Assembly (NCBI GenBank): GCA_026261815.1
Contig: JAMPIT010000484.1
Location: 15,040,501-15,104,500, forward strand
From: Monarcha castaneiventris obscurior
Taxonomy: Eukaryota > Chordata > Aves > Passeriformes > Monarchidae
Length of the DNA stretch: 64,000 nucleotides
Reading direction: 5' to 3'
Position 1 is the stretch's first letter, and each line of letters begins with the position of its first letter. Of the stretch, positions 12,053-22,800 are shown piece by piece. Both the position numbers and the translations under genes were made by a program. The notes under the pieces were generated by a model. It was not told the origin of the DNA, made no database searches, and saw only the letters and a program-made list of their open reading frames with translations.

Positions 12053-13734
12053 TATCTTTGAGATCTCTCCATCCAGCTTAAGGCATTGCACCAGCTGACA
12101 GTGCCCAAGACTGTCTAGAAAGCTGGCAACTGGTGGATCCAGCTGGGAGGCTGTTTCCCACAGAATTAGGGAGGGTCAGAATTCTCTGAGCCTCAGGGAC
12201 TGGATCATTGCTCTGCTTTTCTCAAACTGAGGCTGCTTTGATGCATGCTGAGGAGCTGGGTCAGAGTGCTGGACTCTGTAAACAGGTGTCAAGCCACTGC
12301 CTGAATGGCTTTGCACCTGATTGCACCAGGGGAGGCTTGGCTCACTCTCCTCCCATTTCCTCCTCATTTGACTGCAAGGTTAAAAGTAATGTTTGCTTTT
12401 GTAGCACTGGCCTGATTTCACCGGTTTATACCGCAGACTATCAGTGGGAAGTACTTAGGCACTGAAATGCTGATGGTAAACTTTCCAATTAGAATGTTTG
12501 CATGTTTTATTTTCTTGTTTTGTTAGGCTTGTGTAGTTTGTAAAGGGCCAGGGGGGGTTCCATAAGAAGGAACATAATGTAAGCCTGTATTGTTACAACA
12601 CCTTCTAGTGTCAGCCTTAAGGAAATCCCAGCTGCACTCCTGTTCTTCAAGGACAAGGGCAAAGAATCCGCCCCCTAGAAAATCTCAGGAAAGCATGAAA
12701 TAAGCTTTTTCTACTTTTAATAATGAAACTGCAAGGAGATGATTCCTAAGTGTGACAGACATGGCCTGTGGGCATACTCTGTGCCAGCAGTCCCCAGACA
12801 CCAGAGGTGCTGAGGGGGGCAAGCTGGGCTTGGGTGTTTGTGGTCTGTGCCAGAGGTCTGTCCTTTCCATGAGGAGGTGGTGGCGGGGGTTTAGGAGACT
12901 GCAAGAGGGATTGGAAGTTACAAACAAGCTGATAAAATTTAGAGAAGAAAAGCCAGTCTCAAGCAATAGCAAGTGAGGACAAAACAGCAAAGACCTACCT
13001 GAGAAAGCCACATGGAGTAATTTCTGGCAGCATTTCTAGGAGGACACTGATTCCCACTTTAACAAAGCTCTGATCACAACAGTTTGCAGAGGATTTTACA
13101 GGACAATGCAGCTTAGTATTGCAACAAAACTGAGCTTTGAAATGCTCTGTGCAGCCTCTCTGTTGGCAACCACATCATCCCAATCAATAACATCAGTCCA
13201 TCAGCCTTCTAGAAGCACTTAGTAGTTTGGGCACAATCAGCCCCGTTCAAATGCAGTCCCAGAGTGTTTCAAGTTTAATGGAAATTGGTCCATCCCCAGC
13301 TGGTGGGAACTGAGCCTCTGCTGGTGTCAATGGGTTGCACTGATTTGAATGAATTCAGGATCAAGTAGTAAAGCTTTTCTTAAAACCCTGTTCTAGGAGA
13401 TGCTGCTGCTAATGTGGGGCTGTATTTCCACCTTGCCTGTAAATTCAGAGCTGGCTGCTATAAGTACACAGATGGCTAAATCCTGTAGGAACAGCAGCAT
13501 GCAATTCCCAGCTGCCCGTGGTCCCTCTGTGCTTCTCCACTGATGGCTCTGGGGGCTCAGGCTTAGCCAAAGCTGCCCCTGGAGCAGGAGCAGCCCGTGC
13601 TTGGCAAGAAAGGGGGCTTTGGGAAACATCAGCCCTTTTCCTGCAACCAAAATGGGTGGCACCAGGTGTTTGGGATGTGAGTTCATCTCGTGCAATGTCT
13701 GCCAAAGGTGCGTGGCACAGCTCTGGCTGTTCAG

Positions 13735-13836
13735 CTATTCCTGCTCTAGTGGAGGGTGCCCCTGCCCATGGCAGGAGGGCTGGAACTAAATGACCTCTAG
13801 CATCCCTTTTAACCTCATTCTATGGTTCTGTAATCG
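13735..13836 (+). mobile_element. CR1 LINE 3' tail, sense
   Basis: About 100 bp of CR1 3' end: CTAGTGGAGGGTGCCCCTGC, then CATGGCAGGAGGGCTGGAA, a diverged TGACCTCTAGCATCCC block and the terminal CATTCTATGGTTCTG. It is 5'-truncated and non-coding. Confidence 0.85.
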
Positions 13837-15259
13837 TCCTGTGCTTGTGGAGTGAGTTTCTGTGTCTTAGGATCAAGCTCTAAGGTAATTACAGCATCAC
13901 TGACCCCACCACCCTCACAGCCTGTGCTCGTGCACTGTCTCAGAACAAAGGGAAAAGAGGCACTGGAACTCTTATCTTTCCTTCAGGGTACCTAACCCAG
14001 CTTGGATCAGAAACGTCAGTGCATTGAAACCTGGGAATTTCTCTAGAAAAAATCAAAATCAACAAGGCTGCTGGTGATGGTTTAAAGAGGTAGCTTTGAA
14101 GGTAGGATTTTATCTTTGAAAGGGTGTGTGGGGAGGAGGAAGCAAATGGCTATGAAGGATGGATGTGAGGAGAAGCCTGTAGCATTTGTATCTGCAGTCC
14201 TTCCATTTTATTGCTTTATTATCTGTCTGGAAGATGATGGAGAAATACAGAAACCAAAGAGTTGTTTGTTTTAAAAGTATTTTAGTCTTTAGCTCCAAGG
14301 TTGGGAGAGCCCTGTATTGGCCTTGAGCCACGTGTTTTGGTTTGTTTTTTCTCTGGGTGTCAAGGAAGGATAATTTTCTTTTTTTTTTTTTTTTTTTCCA
14401 TTTTCTTACTGAGCTGAGACTTGTTGGAAAAGTTCCTCCAAAATGAAACTGCCTTGGGCTTAGCAGAGTTACACTGGAATAAACTCTGTTTGTGGTATAT
14501 GGGGCACTGGGCAAAATATATGGCAGGCCCTTTGCAGTGGTCTCTCTGTTGTGCCTTGCCAACCACACAGTGATTTCACAATTATTGCAGAGTGGAAGTG
14601 ATCCAACCAAATTTATTATATAAATCTTTATGAAGACCAGGGACAAAAAGAAGGGCAATGCACTCAGGAGCCTGAATGCTGGACAAAGAGAGCACCTGGT
14701 TTATCTCCACTGAACAAAGTTCTGCCACAAAACCTGTGTGCATCAGCACAAATGGCAACGGGGTACCAGAGCCCTCTGGGTCTGGCCAGCAATCTCAGCA
14801 GTCCAGGCAGCATTTTCTTTTAAACTTCTCCTAAGAGCATATCCTGCCCTGCTGTTACTGCTGTAGGAATAGTTGGGTTTCAAACTCTAATTTGCTAATG
14901 AACCACGGCAATGTTTTGGGTCAACTTGAGTGTTAACTCTCCAAATCTGTTCTGTGAAAAGAACAGAAAAAAATGTTTAGTTTGGAGTTGAACAAAATAG
15001 TTTTGTGTTATTTTCCCAGTATTGGCCATTACTGGGCTAGCAACTCTTTGCTCCAGTCTCTTCTGGAAGCCAGGCTTGGTGCACAGTGAAGAGAAGCCCC
15101 CTTTTGCATTTGGAAGAAGTGTTGCATAGCAATAATAGATTTGAGGCCATTTCTTTTTTTCCATTGCTTTGCTGGGCAAGTGAAAATACTGACAGGGTCC
15201 TGTACTTTGTCTTCTGAGGGACACATGTTCTGCCCTGCCTTCATTTCTTGATGCAAGAC
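13837..15259. other. Unique non-coding sequence with poly-T tract
   Basis: No gene recognised. A run of about 19 T lies at 14379-14397. The 182-codon minus-strand frame through it (14110-14658) owes part of its length to lysine codons from this run and is not believed. Confidence 0.45.
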
Positions 15260-15583
15260 AGATTCTTCTTACAGATGACACCAAGCTGAAATTCGCTGGG
15301 AATCAAAACTCCTGTTAATATGCAGAGAGTGCCCCTATATGTTCAAATATTTGAAGAATGTATTTCAAGAGGGTTTTTACAATGAGGGTGGTGGAGCCCT
15401 GGCACAGGGTGCCCAGAGAAGCCGCAGCTGCCCCATCCCTGGGAGTGCCCAGGACCAGGTTGGACAGGGCTTGGAGCAATCTGGGATAGTGGGAGGTGTC
15501 CCTGCCCACGGCAGGGGGGGGGTTGGACTAGGTGACCTTTAAAAGGTTGCTTCCAACTCAAGCTATTTTATGATTCTGTGATA
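15260..15583 (+). mobile_element. CR1 LINE, sense, with internal deletion
   Basis: The left end shows ACAGATGACACCAAGCTGA (near 15272-15290), the block just after the reverse-transcriptase YADD position in CR1 ORF2. From about 15350 the sequence jumps to the 3' region: GAGGGTGGTGGAGCCCTGGC, CAGGGTGCCCAGAGAAGC, a GACAGGGCTTGGAGCAA block, CCCTGCCCACGGCAGG and terminal CTATTTTATGATTCTGTGAT. Several hundred bases expected between these parts are absent, so it is either an internally deleted copy or two adjacent fragments. The 3' part is secure; the left 60 bp are less so. Confidence 0.85.
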
Positions 15584-18500
15584 TCAACTTATCACTTAGT
15601 TAGAGATAAGACACAAAAGAGCAACTCTGCCAAGGGAAATGAGATTCCTGTGCCACTGAATGAAATATTATCTTGTGTGAAACCAGACAAAACGTGGGCT
15701 CAGAACCTCCATGTTCAACCCAACTACAGCTGTTTCAAAGCAGATCAAATAGCATTACAAACAGCTTTTCCTTTTTTACCATTTCCCCTAGACAAAGCAG
15801 TCATCGTGGAAGTGAGGATGAGAAAGAACAGGCCATCCCATCAGTCTGTTGCTAGATCAAACCTGGTAGGAAACCCAACTTCCAGCTGGCATGTTACAGT
15901 GACCAAAGGAGGTGAGACCAAAGCCTATCTCCCAAATTCCTTCTGTGCAATCAGATCCAGGAAGAGGCTGGTTCAGAGCAATTCTGCCATGAGCACACTT
16001 TTTCTATCAGCCAGCCATTTAATGGTTTTAACAACCAGAGGCTATGTCCAATGGACTTTTTCTCTGTGAATTTGTCTAAGTTGGTGCAAAATCCACTTCT
16101 GGCCTCTGTAACAGCTCTTGGCATGTTGTTGCCCAATCCCACCATAGATTAAAACATGCAGTTAGTTAAGCTGCAGATATTGCTCCTTGTAAAGCACACC
16201 ACACCCCAAGACGTTGTTTATAACACGATGGGAGGGACCACACTTGCAGACTGTTTCATGGCAACTAAAATCATAATTAGCACAGCTATCTTCATATGTT
16301 GCAAGATAATTTTTCTTCCGGAGGGGGCGGATGTTAAAGATGATGTACATAATCAATTAAAATGAAGGGCTCACTACTGGCTTGCTCTCTAGCTGTGATT
16401 TGGTAGACAAAATTGGGTAACAGGCATTTTTGAGCCATCATTGTAGATTAAAATATAAAATGGCAAAGGGGTTTTAGAAAAGGTTCTTCTGCTGCTTTCT
16501 GGTTCACGTCATCATTTTCAGAGGGAAAGGAGTCACGACAGCGTGACTTCTTGAGCTGGGTGTGAGCTATGCAGGTAGTTTAGTGCCATGAAGGGAACTG
16601 TATGGTCCTTCAGTTCTCAAGCATGGCTGAGAGCAAAAGTGAGTGACAGCACAGCAGCGTGTATGGTATTAGCTGTAATTATAGGCTGCCATTGTTCATC
16701 AGACCAGGAGGAGAACTCAAATATTTACTGTTGGGGGTAAATGGAGAAGGAGGTGGGGTTTTGACAGTGGGCCCAGTCCTGCACTCTTAAACAGGCTGAT
16801 CTGAAAGGTGTCAGCCCCTGCTCCTGCTCTTTGTCAGTAGGTGCAAGCAATGCAGCAATCAGGTTCAGAGCTGACAGCACATGGTTGACTTTGGAGCTTT
16901 TTGTATTTTTAGCATTGCTGGTGTCAGAGATACCGACAGCAGAATGATCCCAGTGATTCTCACTGAGTGAGAAATGATTCACGCTCTGTAAAAATAAAGC
17001 GTGATGCAAGCAGTGCTGTATCCACTGAAATGAGGGCTGCAGCCCCCAGACTTTTGAAAGGACCTTTCTCCCCCAGTCCTTTAGAGAAGACGTGCAGGTT
17101 TTCCTGTTTGTGTGGATTCCTGTTTCTGGACAGCTCTCCTGAACAGCGTTTTCTGCGATTGCTCTCATGCCCTGGCCTGGCACTGAAGTTGAGCATTTAG
17201 GAGATCTGAACTCAGATTCCATTTGACATCCCCAATACTGGCATGAATTGTCCTGTTCTCCACTTCAGCCAGATGTTGGTCTCTTCAGTAAAGAAGCCTG
17301 TAATAGTTAATGTTTCCCTCTGACCATTCCTCTGATGATGTGTAAGGGGAGAGACAGCGTGAGATTGTGATACCAGCGTGTCTTGCTCTGGCCATCTGCT
17401 CTGGGTGCTTTTTGAGGCACACAGAAAGTCTATTTCCAGACAAGTAGCACTTGGTTTCAGTGGGAGAATCTGGATTTTTAGTAAAAGGTTTTACATAGAC
17501 TTGATATAAAGAAGGGGGAGGGAGTGTGAGTGGGAAAAAATATTTTAGTAATGCTTGTGGTTTACAAGGTCTTGTGATATTTCAACAAATGGCATGTGCA
17601 TACCATACTGAGGCAGTTGTAGAAGCAAATTCAGAGTTGATACCTCTTTTAATGACTTAATTACTTGGCCTCTATAAAAGGATGTTCACAGATGTGCCAG
17701 AGGCAGATGATTTTAGTACAAAAGGCTAGTGCTGAGCCTCCATGCCTTTGACAACTGTTGGTCATATCTAAACCCTTCTCCTTGTAGCAACACATCTTAT
17801 GCAAGGTCGCTCTCTGAGGCTCCATCTGTGCAGCGGGACCGAGGAGAAAGCTTGAGGCTTTCTTTTTCTCTGGGATCTGCTGGATGAGCTGTGATGAGGA
17901 ATGTAATTCTGCCACGCAGAGAGTTCTGCATCCTCACACAAAAACATCTTGAGATGAGTGGAGCAGGTACTGTGTTTCTACAGGCAGGAAAATACTCCTG
18001 TGAGATGGAGGCGGTTCGCTCGCCCTGTGCCGGCTCCGCAGTGCAGGATGCTCTGTGCGTGCTCCTGTGCCAGGCAGCTGAAATGACTCAGCTCCAGGAA
18101 CTGAAATAATGATTCAACTAAAAGTTTAAACAAAAGTTGCAGGATGGCAAAAAAGCCTCCTGTGGACTTTCCACTGTTCCAACAGCTACTTGTGACCTTT
18201 CATACCGTCAGATAAAGTGGTTTTATCAAACAAAAACCTGAAGCAGGAACCCAGCTTGTTAACAGAACCACTTGGGTTGCAAGTGACATTTCTTTCCTTC
18301 CCTTTACAAGCTTGATTGCCACATTTTAAATGGCAGCATTTTTTCTGAGAAGAGTTGACTGAGACTTAACCACATCACTGATTTATGCACCAGATACCAT
18401 CAAATTGTATTTGCATTAAAGAATGAGTTGTAAGCAGGGAACTAGAAAATGTAGCTTAAAAGGTGAATATCCTCTGGATATCTAAGTTCAGATCTCAGGT

Positions 18501-18711
18501 CACAGCTTAAAATGAGTATTACCAACTCCTAGAGTATACAGGGGGTGTCTTTCTTTTCTCCTTTTTAATAAAATTCCATTGAATAAGGCAATGCAGAGTT
18601 GGCACTGTTAAAAACAAGACTTGAGGTGCATCTGCAGAGCAGTGTATAACCATATGTAAAAGGCCTAGTTTATCAATTGATTTGTTAGTTTTATTTGCTC
18701 ATCTGAGGCTT
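15584..18711. other. Unique non-coding sequence
   Basis: No gene or transposon recognised. A 163-codon plus-strand frame at 15578-16069 starts inside the CR1 tail and has no recognisable domain. Around 16240-16370 the sequence is AT-rich, repeat-free and contains a GGGGCGG box. Confidence 0.45.
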
Positions 18712-18813
18712 TGAGTAACCTGAGCTAGTGGAAGATAACCCTGCCTATGGCAGGAGGGTTGGAGTGGATGATTTTTAAAGGTCACCTCCAACCCAAACCA
18801 TTCTATGATTCCT
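18712..18813 (+). mobile_element. CR1 LINE 3' tail, sense
   Basis: About 100 bp: GAGCTAGTGGAAGATAACCC, TATGGCAGGAGGGTTGGA, then AAGGTCACCTCCAACCCAAA and CATTCTATGATTC. These are the standard avian CR1 terminal blocks. The copy is strongly 5'-truncated. Confidence 0.88.
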
Positions 18814-19584
18814 CTTCATTAGAGGTACAGCTCCATGAGAAGGAGGTAATGCCAATACATGGAGCATTTTAAGGTTCTTCAGAACTGGTTTAGTCGGTTG
18901 CAAAATTCCCAAACTTTGCCCAGTGATCATTGGAATGGATTATATTTCCTCTCTTCTATCTCATGTAGAGAAGCAAAAACTTAAAATATGCAACAAGAGG
19001 AATAAGAAAAGCAAGGAAAATGGCAATCTGTTACAGCTGTGTGCCTCAGGCAAAGCTCAGAGTTGCTCCCAAATCACAAACCTTGCTCCCAAACATACAG
19101 ACAGGAGTGTTTCTCGCTGAAATGGTTGTCTGGGTTAGGTGGCATGGGAGAGGGGTTTAGGCTGTAAAAAACATCTATTTTCTTGGATGTAAGAGTAGAA
19201 ATAGCCTAAAAATCCAGCTTGAGGTAGTTGCCTGTTATGGAAAATTGCAACACAAGGAGCTAAAACTTAGCCAAGTTATGTGCAAAAGAGAACAGAGCTG
19301 GATGCTGAAAGGTTCTGGGCAGGCTGTACCAGGAGCGTGGTGATGCAATCTGTAACCCAAAGTCTATGTTATGTAAACACAGCATTTTCTGTGATGTGAT
19401 TATAGCTGAGAGCGTGTGATAGGGAGAGAGGGAACATTTAGCAGCTTCCGGTGCGTTTACTCTCGAAATTGCAAACGGGTGTTAGAGAACCTGCTTCATG
19501 AAGGCCATGTAGGTTAGGAAACCAGGCAGATAGGCAATGCTGTTGAAAATGCTGAAATTAGCCGAGGGAATGGTAGGAAGCCAT
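18814..19584. other. Unique non-coding sequence
   Basis: Nothing recognised between two CR1 tails. Confidence 0.5.
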
Positions 19585-19805
19585 GTCAGGGGAGCTTTAA
19601 GTTGGGTATCAGGAAAAATGTTCTTCCCCCAGAGGGTGGTTGGGCAATGGTCACAGCACCAAGCCCGTCAGAGTTCAAGGAGCATTTGGACAGTGCTCTC
19701 AGGCACAGGGTGGGATTGTTGGGGTGTCCAGTGCAGGGCAGAGAGTTGGACTCAATGATCCTTTTGGGTCCCTAACAACTCAGAATATTCTATGATTCTA
19801 CAATT
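19585..19805 (+). mobile_element. CR1 LINE 3' fragment, sense, different subfamily
   Basis: About 220 bp with TTCTTCCCCCAGAGGGTGG, a CATTTGGACAGTGCTCTCAG block, GTTGGACTCAATGATCC, TTTTGGGTCCCTAACAACTC and terminal ATTCTATGATTCTA. The 3' sequence is a different CR1 subfamily from the neighbouring copies. It is closest to the tail borrowed by the SINE at 63 kb. 5'-truncated and non-coding. Confidence 0.88.
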
Positions 19806-22800
19806 ATAAATGCCAAGACCCTCAGATATTTAGGCAATATTCTTCTGGGAACCTACAGGACAAAGAAAACCAAGCAGATCCACAGACTGCCTTTACCTAA
19901 GAATACAACTCATGAGAGTCCTAGCAAAATCAAATCAAGCTGAGCATGTTGCTATCTGGGCTGTTTCAGTTCCACAAAGATTTCTTTAAAATGTGATTAT
20001 TTGGTTAAAATATTTTCTTTAGTATTTTCAGCATGAACAGAAATCTTTGTTCACCAAATAACTTCTGGGGTACTTATTTCTTTGAGACCAGGTATTTTAG
20101 CACCATTTCGGTTTCTGCTCTGTTTCTGCTGCCTGTAAACTCAGTAATCCTCCAGAGTGTGTTAACTGAGAGGAGCATCTGCAAGGAGTTTCAGGACTAT
20201 GATCCTCGAAGTGAGGCTCTCCTGGGGCACTGACATGGAGAGGAAAGCTGGGTAGTGAGGTAATAAAGTTTCTGTAGGACTGCTTGGAGCCAGAGCCAGG
20301 AATCAGCAATGGCTGCCTGGCTGAAGTCAGCTGTCAGCTCTAAAATGGTAACTAGGATTGGTGTTACTATGAGGAAAGTGAAATACATTGTTTTTCTCTG
20401 GCTGCACTGTCCAGTAAAAGCTACTACATGAAGCTGGGAAAGCTTCCATGTCAGGGGTGGTATCAAAGCATGAACAGAGCTTCAGGCAGAGCCCTGTAAT
20501 CAGCTGGGAGGAAAGAATTGATAAAACATCCTAAATATTTTCTCCGGATACCATAGTCCTTAAAACCAGAAAGGTCTCTTCTTATAAAGCCCCATATTCA
20601 AATACAGTGATCAATAACTGTATGAATAGCAGAGCAGACACTGAAGATTTGCTGTATCTTAGCAGCATCTTAGCTCCCAACCAGCCCCAGCAATGCCTGT
20701 CCAGCCCTTCTGTTGGCTGGAAGCAGTCTGTGATTTAGGAAAGACGATCCAGGCCCTGTGGCACCCTCCTGAGTGTTCTTGGAGTCTAAATATCACAAAT
20801 TCCACAAAATGCGGAATAAAAACTGGGATGTTAAGTTTTACTTGTGGCACATTCGGTCCCAGAGCCACTGCCCAGCTCAGGCAGCCTGTTGGGTGAGTCC
20901 TTCCCATTCCCAGCTGGGCAGAGCAGGGATTGCATCCCACACTTCGGGGATTTTACAGCAAGTAGCTCTGTAGGGTGCTTTTGATAGTGCACTGATGTGT
21001 GGTGACCTGGGGCTCTTCTCTGTCTTTGCTTTCCTGAGCTTGAGCTCTTGCTTTTCATTTCTTTGTGTTACTGATATTGAGGAGACAGTGATATTTCAGG
21101 TTCTTGCTTAATTTTGCTTTTCACCACCTAAAGAAACCAGTCTGTTCTAACACTGTCCTGGCTAGATCTTATTTTGAGCTGATGTTTAAGCACACTCTAC
21201 TGCCATATGAGGACAGCCAGTGAGGATTTGCCAAACAGAAGCTGGGCAAGCCACAACAGGCTGGATTTGAACGAGTGAAGTAAAGATGGAAATTACAGGA
21301 ACGTAATTTTGAATGTCTCAGTGAGTCACAATCTGTTTGTTAGCAACTGAATGCCTCCTGGAGATTGTATGGAGAAAATGGGAGGAAGACTATGGGATAC
21401 ACCACATCACCCTTGCTGACATTGGATAAGCTGTTGTCCTGCTGTGGGACTCCAAAGGACACAGTCTAGCCCAACAAGAGTTTTATTGGCAGACCTGAGT
21501 TCAGAAACAGGGAAGGAACTGAGTTTGTAACCCAGGACATCAAACATGAATGTCAGTTATGCTCCATTCCCTATTCTAGAGAGATCAGTGATATTTAGAG
21601 AGAGAGAAGGATACAGTGCTCTCTGATATGAAAAAAGTTGTAGGTCAATATTAATCTGAAAGTAGATGGGAAGAAGAGCCGTGTCCAAATGAAGGTAGCT
21701 TTGTGGTTTATCCTTTAATAATCATCTTATCTTAACGGGATCTGTGTGATGATTAATCTCTGACTCTATTCAGTTACTGAACGTTATTTTAAAAAAACAT
21801 CTAAAAGTAAATGTGTTGTACAGTCTTGGACAGATTCTGCCTGGGAACTGTTTCATTTGAAGACCCCATTTCCCTGGCACTTCACGGTGATGACTGTATG
21901 GTAAATAGCATTTTTATGTATTACCTGGCAGACGTGATTTGTTATCTCTCCATATCATCCTTCTGTGCAGATGTTCTGGGAAAATTCAGCTGGGACACAG
22001 CCTTTCTCTGTGCCAATCACTGCTGTCCTAGCACTGAGCATGGTCTTCAGAGGAGCCTCTCCATAGCCACGAAGGTTCTTGTTTTTTTATCATGTGTGTG
22101 GAGCTCCCACCCATCCAAAGCATTTGCTTGGAGCAATGTTGTAAATAGTGAGACTTCTGGGAACACAGAGAGTTTTCAATGACCTAATGAGGAAGGAAGA
22201 CACTAACGCCCCAGGTCTGAGCCTGTCATTTCTTCTGATGCTCAAAGAAATCTGTAGGCTTGGAGAACCCAGCAGTGCAGGCATGACCCTGCCATGCTGC
22301 TAATGATACTGCTCTTGAATGTCACATTCCTTTTTGTAATGCAAGACCGAGACTTTCAGTGAATTCTTTACAAGCTGGTTCATAGTCTCAGTTAAGTAAC
22401 ACATCCATAATTCATTGACTTAATTATGGCAGTTCCTAGGGAGAAAATAAGAGCAGGACTTAATTACAGTGGGCATCAGAGTCCCTGCCCCCTGACCAGG
22501 TTGTGTAGAAGAGGAGGGCAGGCAGGATGGGGATGGCTGCAGGGCACTCAGTGTCAGACTTCACTCCAGCGCTTGTGCCCAGGCACCTGATTTCTGTGCT
22601 GTCTGCATCGATGTGGGGGCTGCAGAGAGGAAAGCTATGAAGTGTGCCAGAACATGACATGAATGAAGAGTAGAAGATTGCTCTGTTCCATATTTCCCTT
22701 TCTTCTCTTTGTTCATCTTTTTTTCCCTTTCTTTCATGCCAGCCACCTTTTTCTGATCTGTCTTCTTTTTGTGTCATCTTTCGCAATTCAGATGGGTTGC

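Larger units (their letters stand above)
6204..13734. other. Long unique non-coding stretch
   Basis: No gene or transposon recognised in about 7.5 kb. Features noted are a (CTC)n-like run near 6767-6781, a TAATCC-motif cluster at 7009-7084, an AT-rich patch at 7890-8040, a poly-A run near 11648-11657 and a hairpin at 12030-12052. Open frames look like chance. Confidence 0.45.

Noticed and set aside
12994..13031. 37-nt minus-strand micro-exon with CTCAG|GTAGGT donor
   Set aside because: Too short to judge. The acceptor is mediocre and there is no neighbouring exon in phase.
14110..14658. 182-codon minus-strand open frame
   Set aside because: Runs through a poly-T tract giving a lysine run; no recognisable content.
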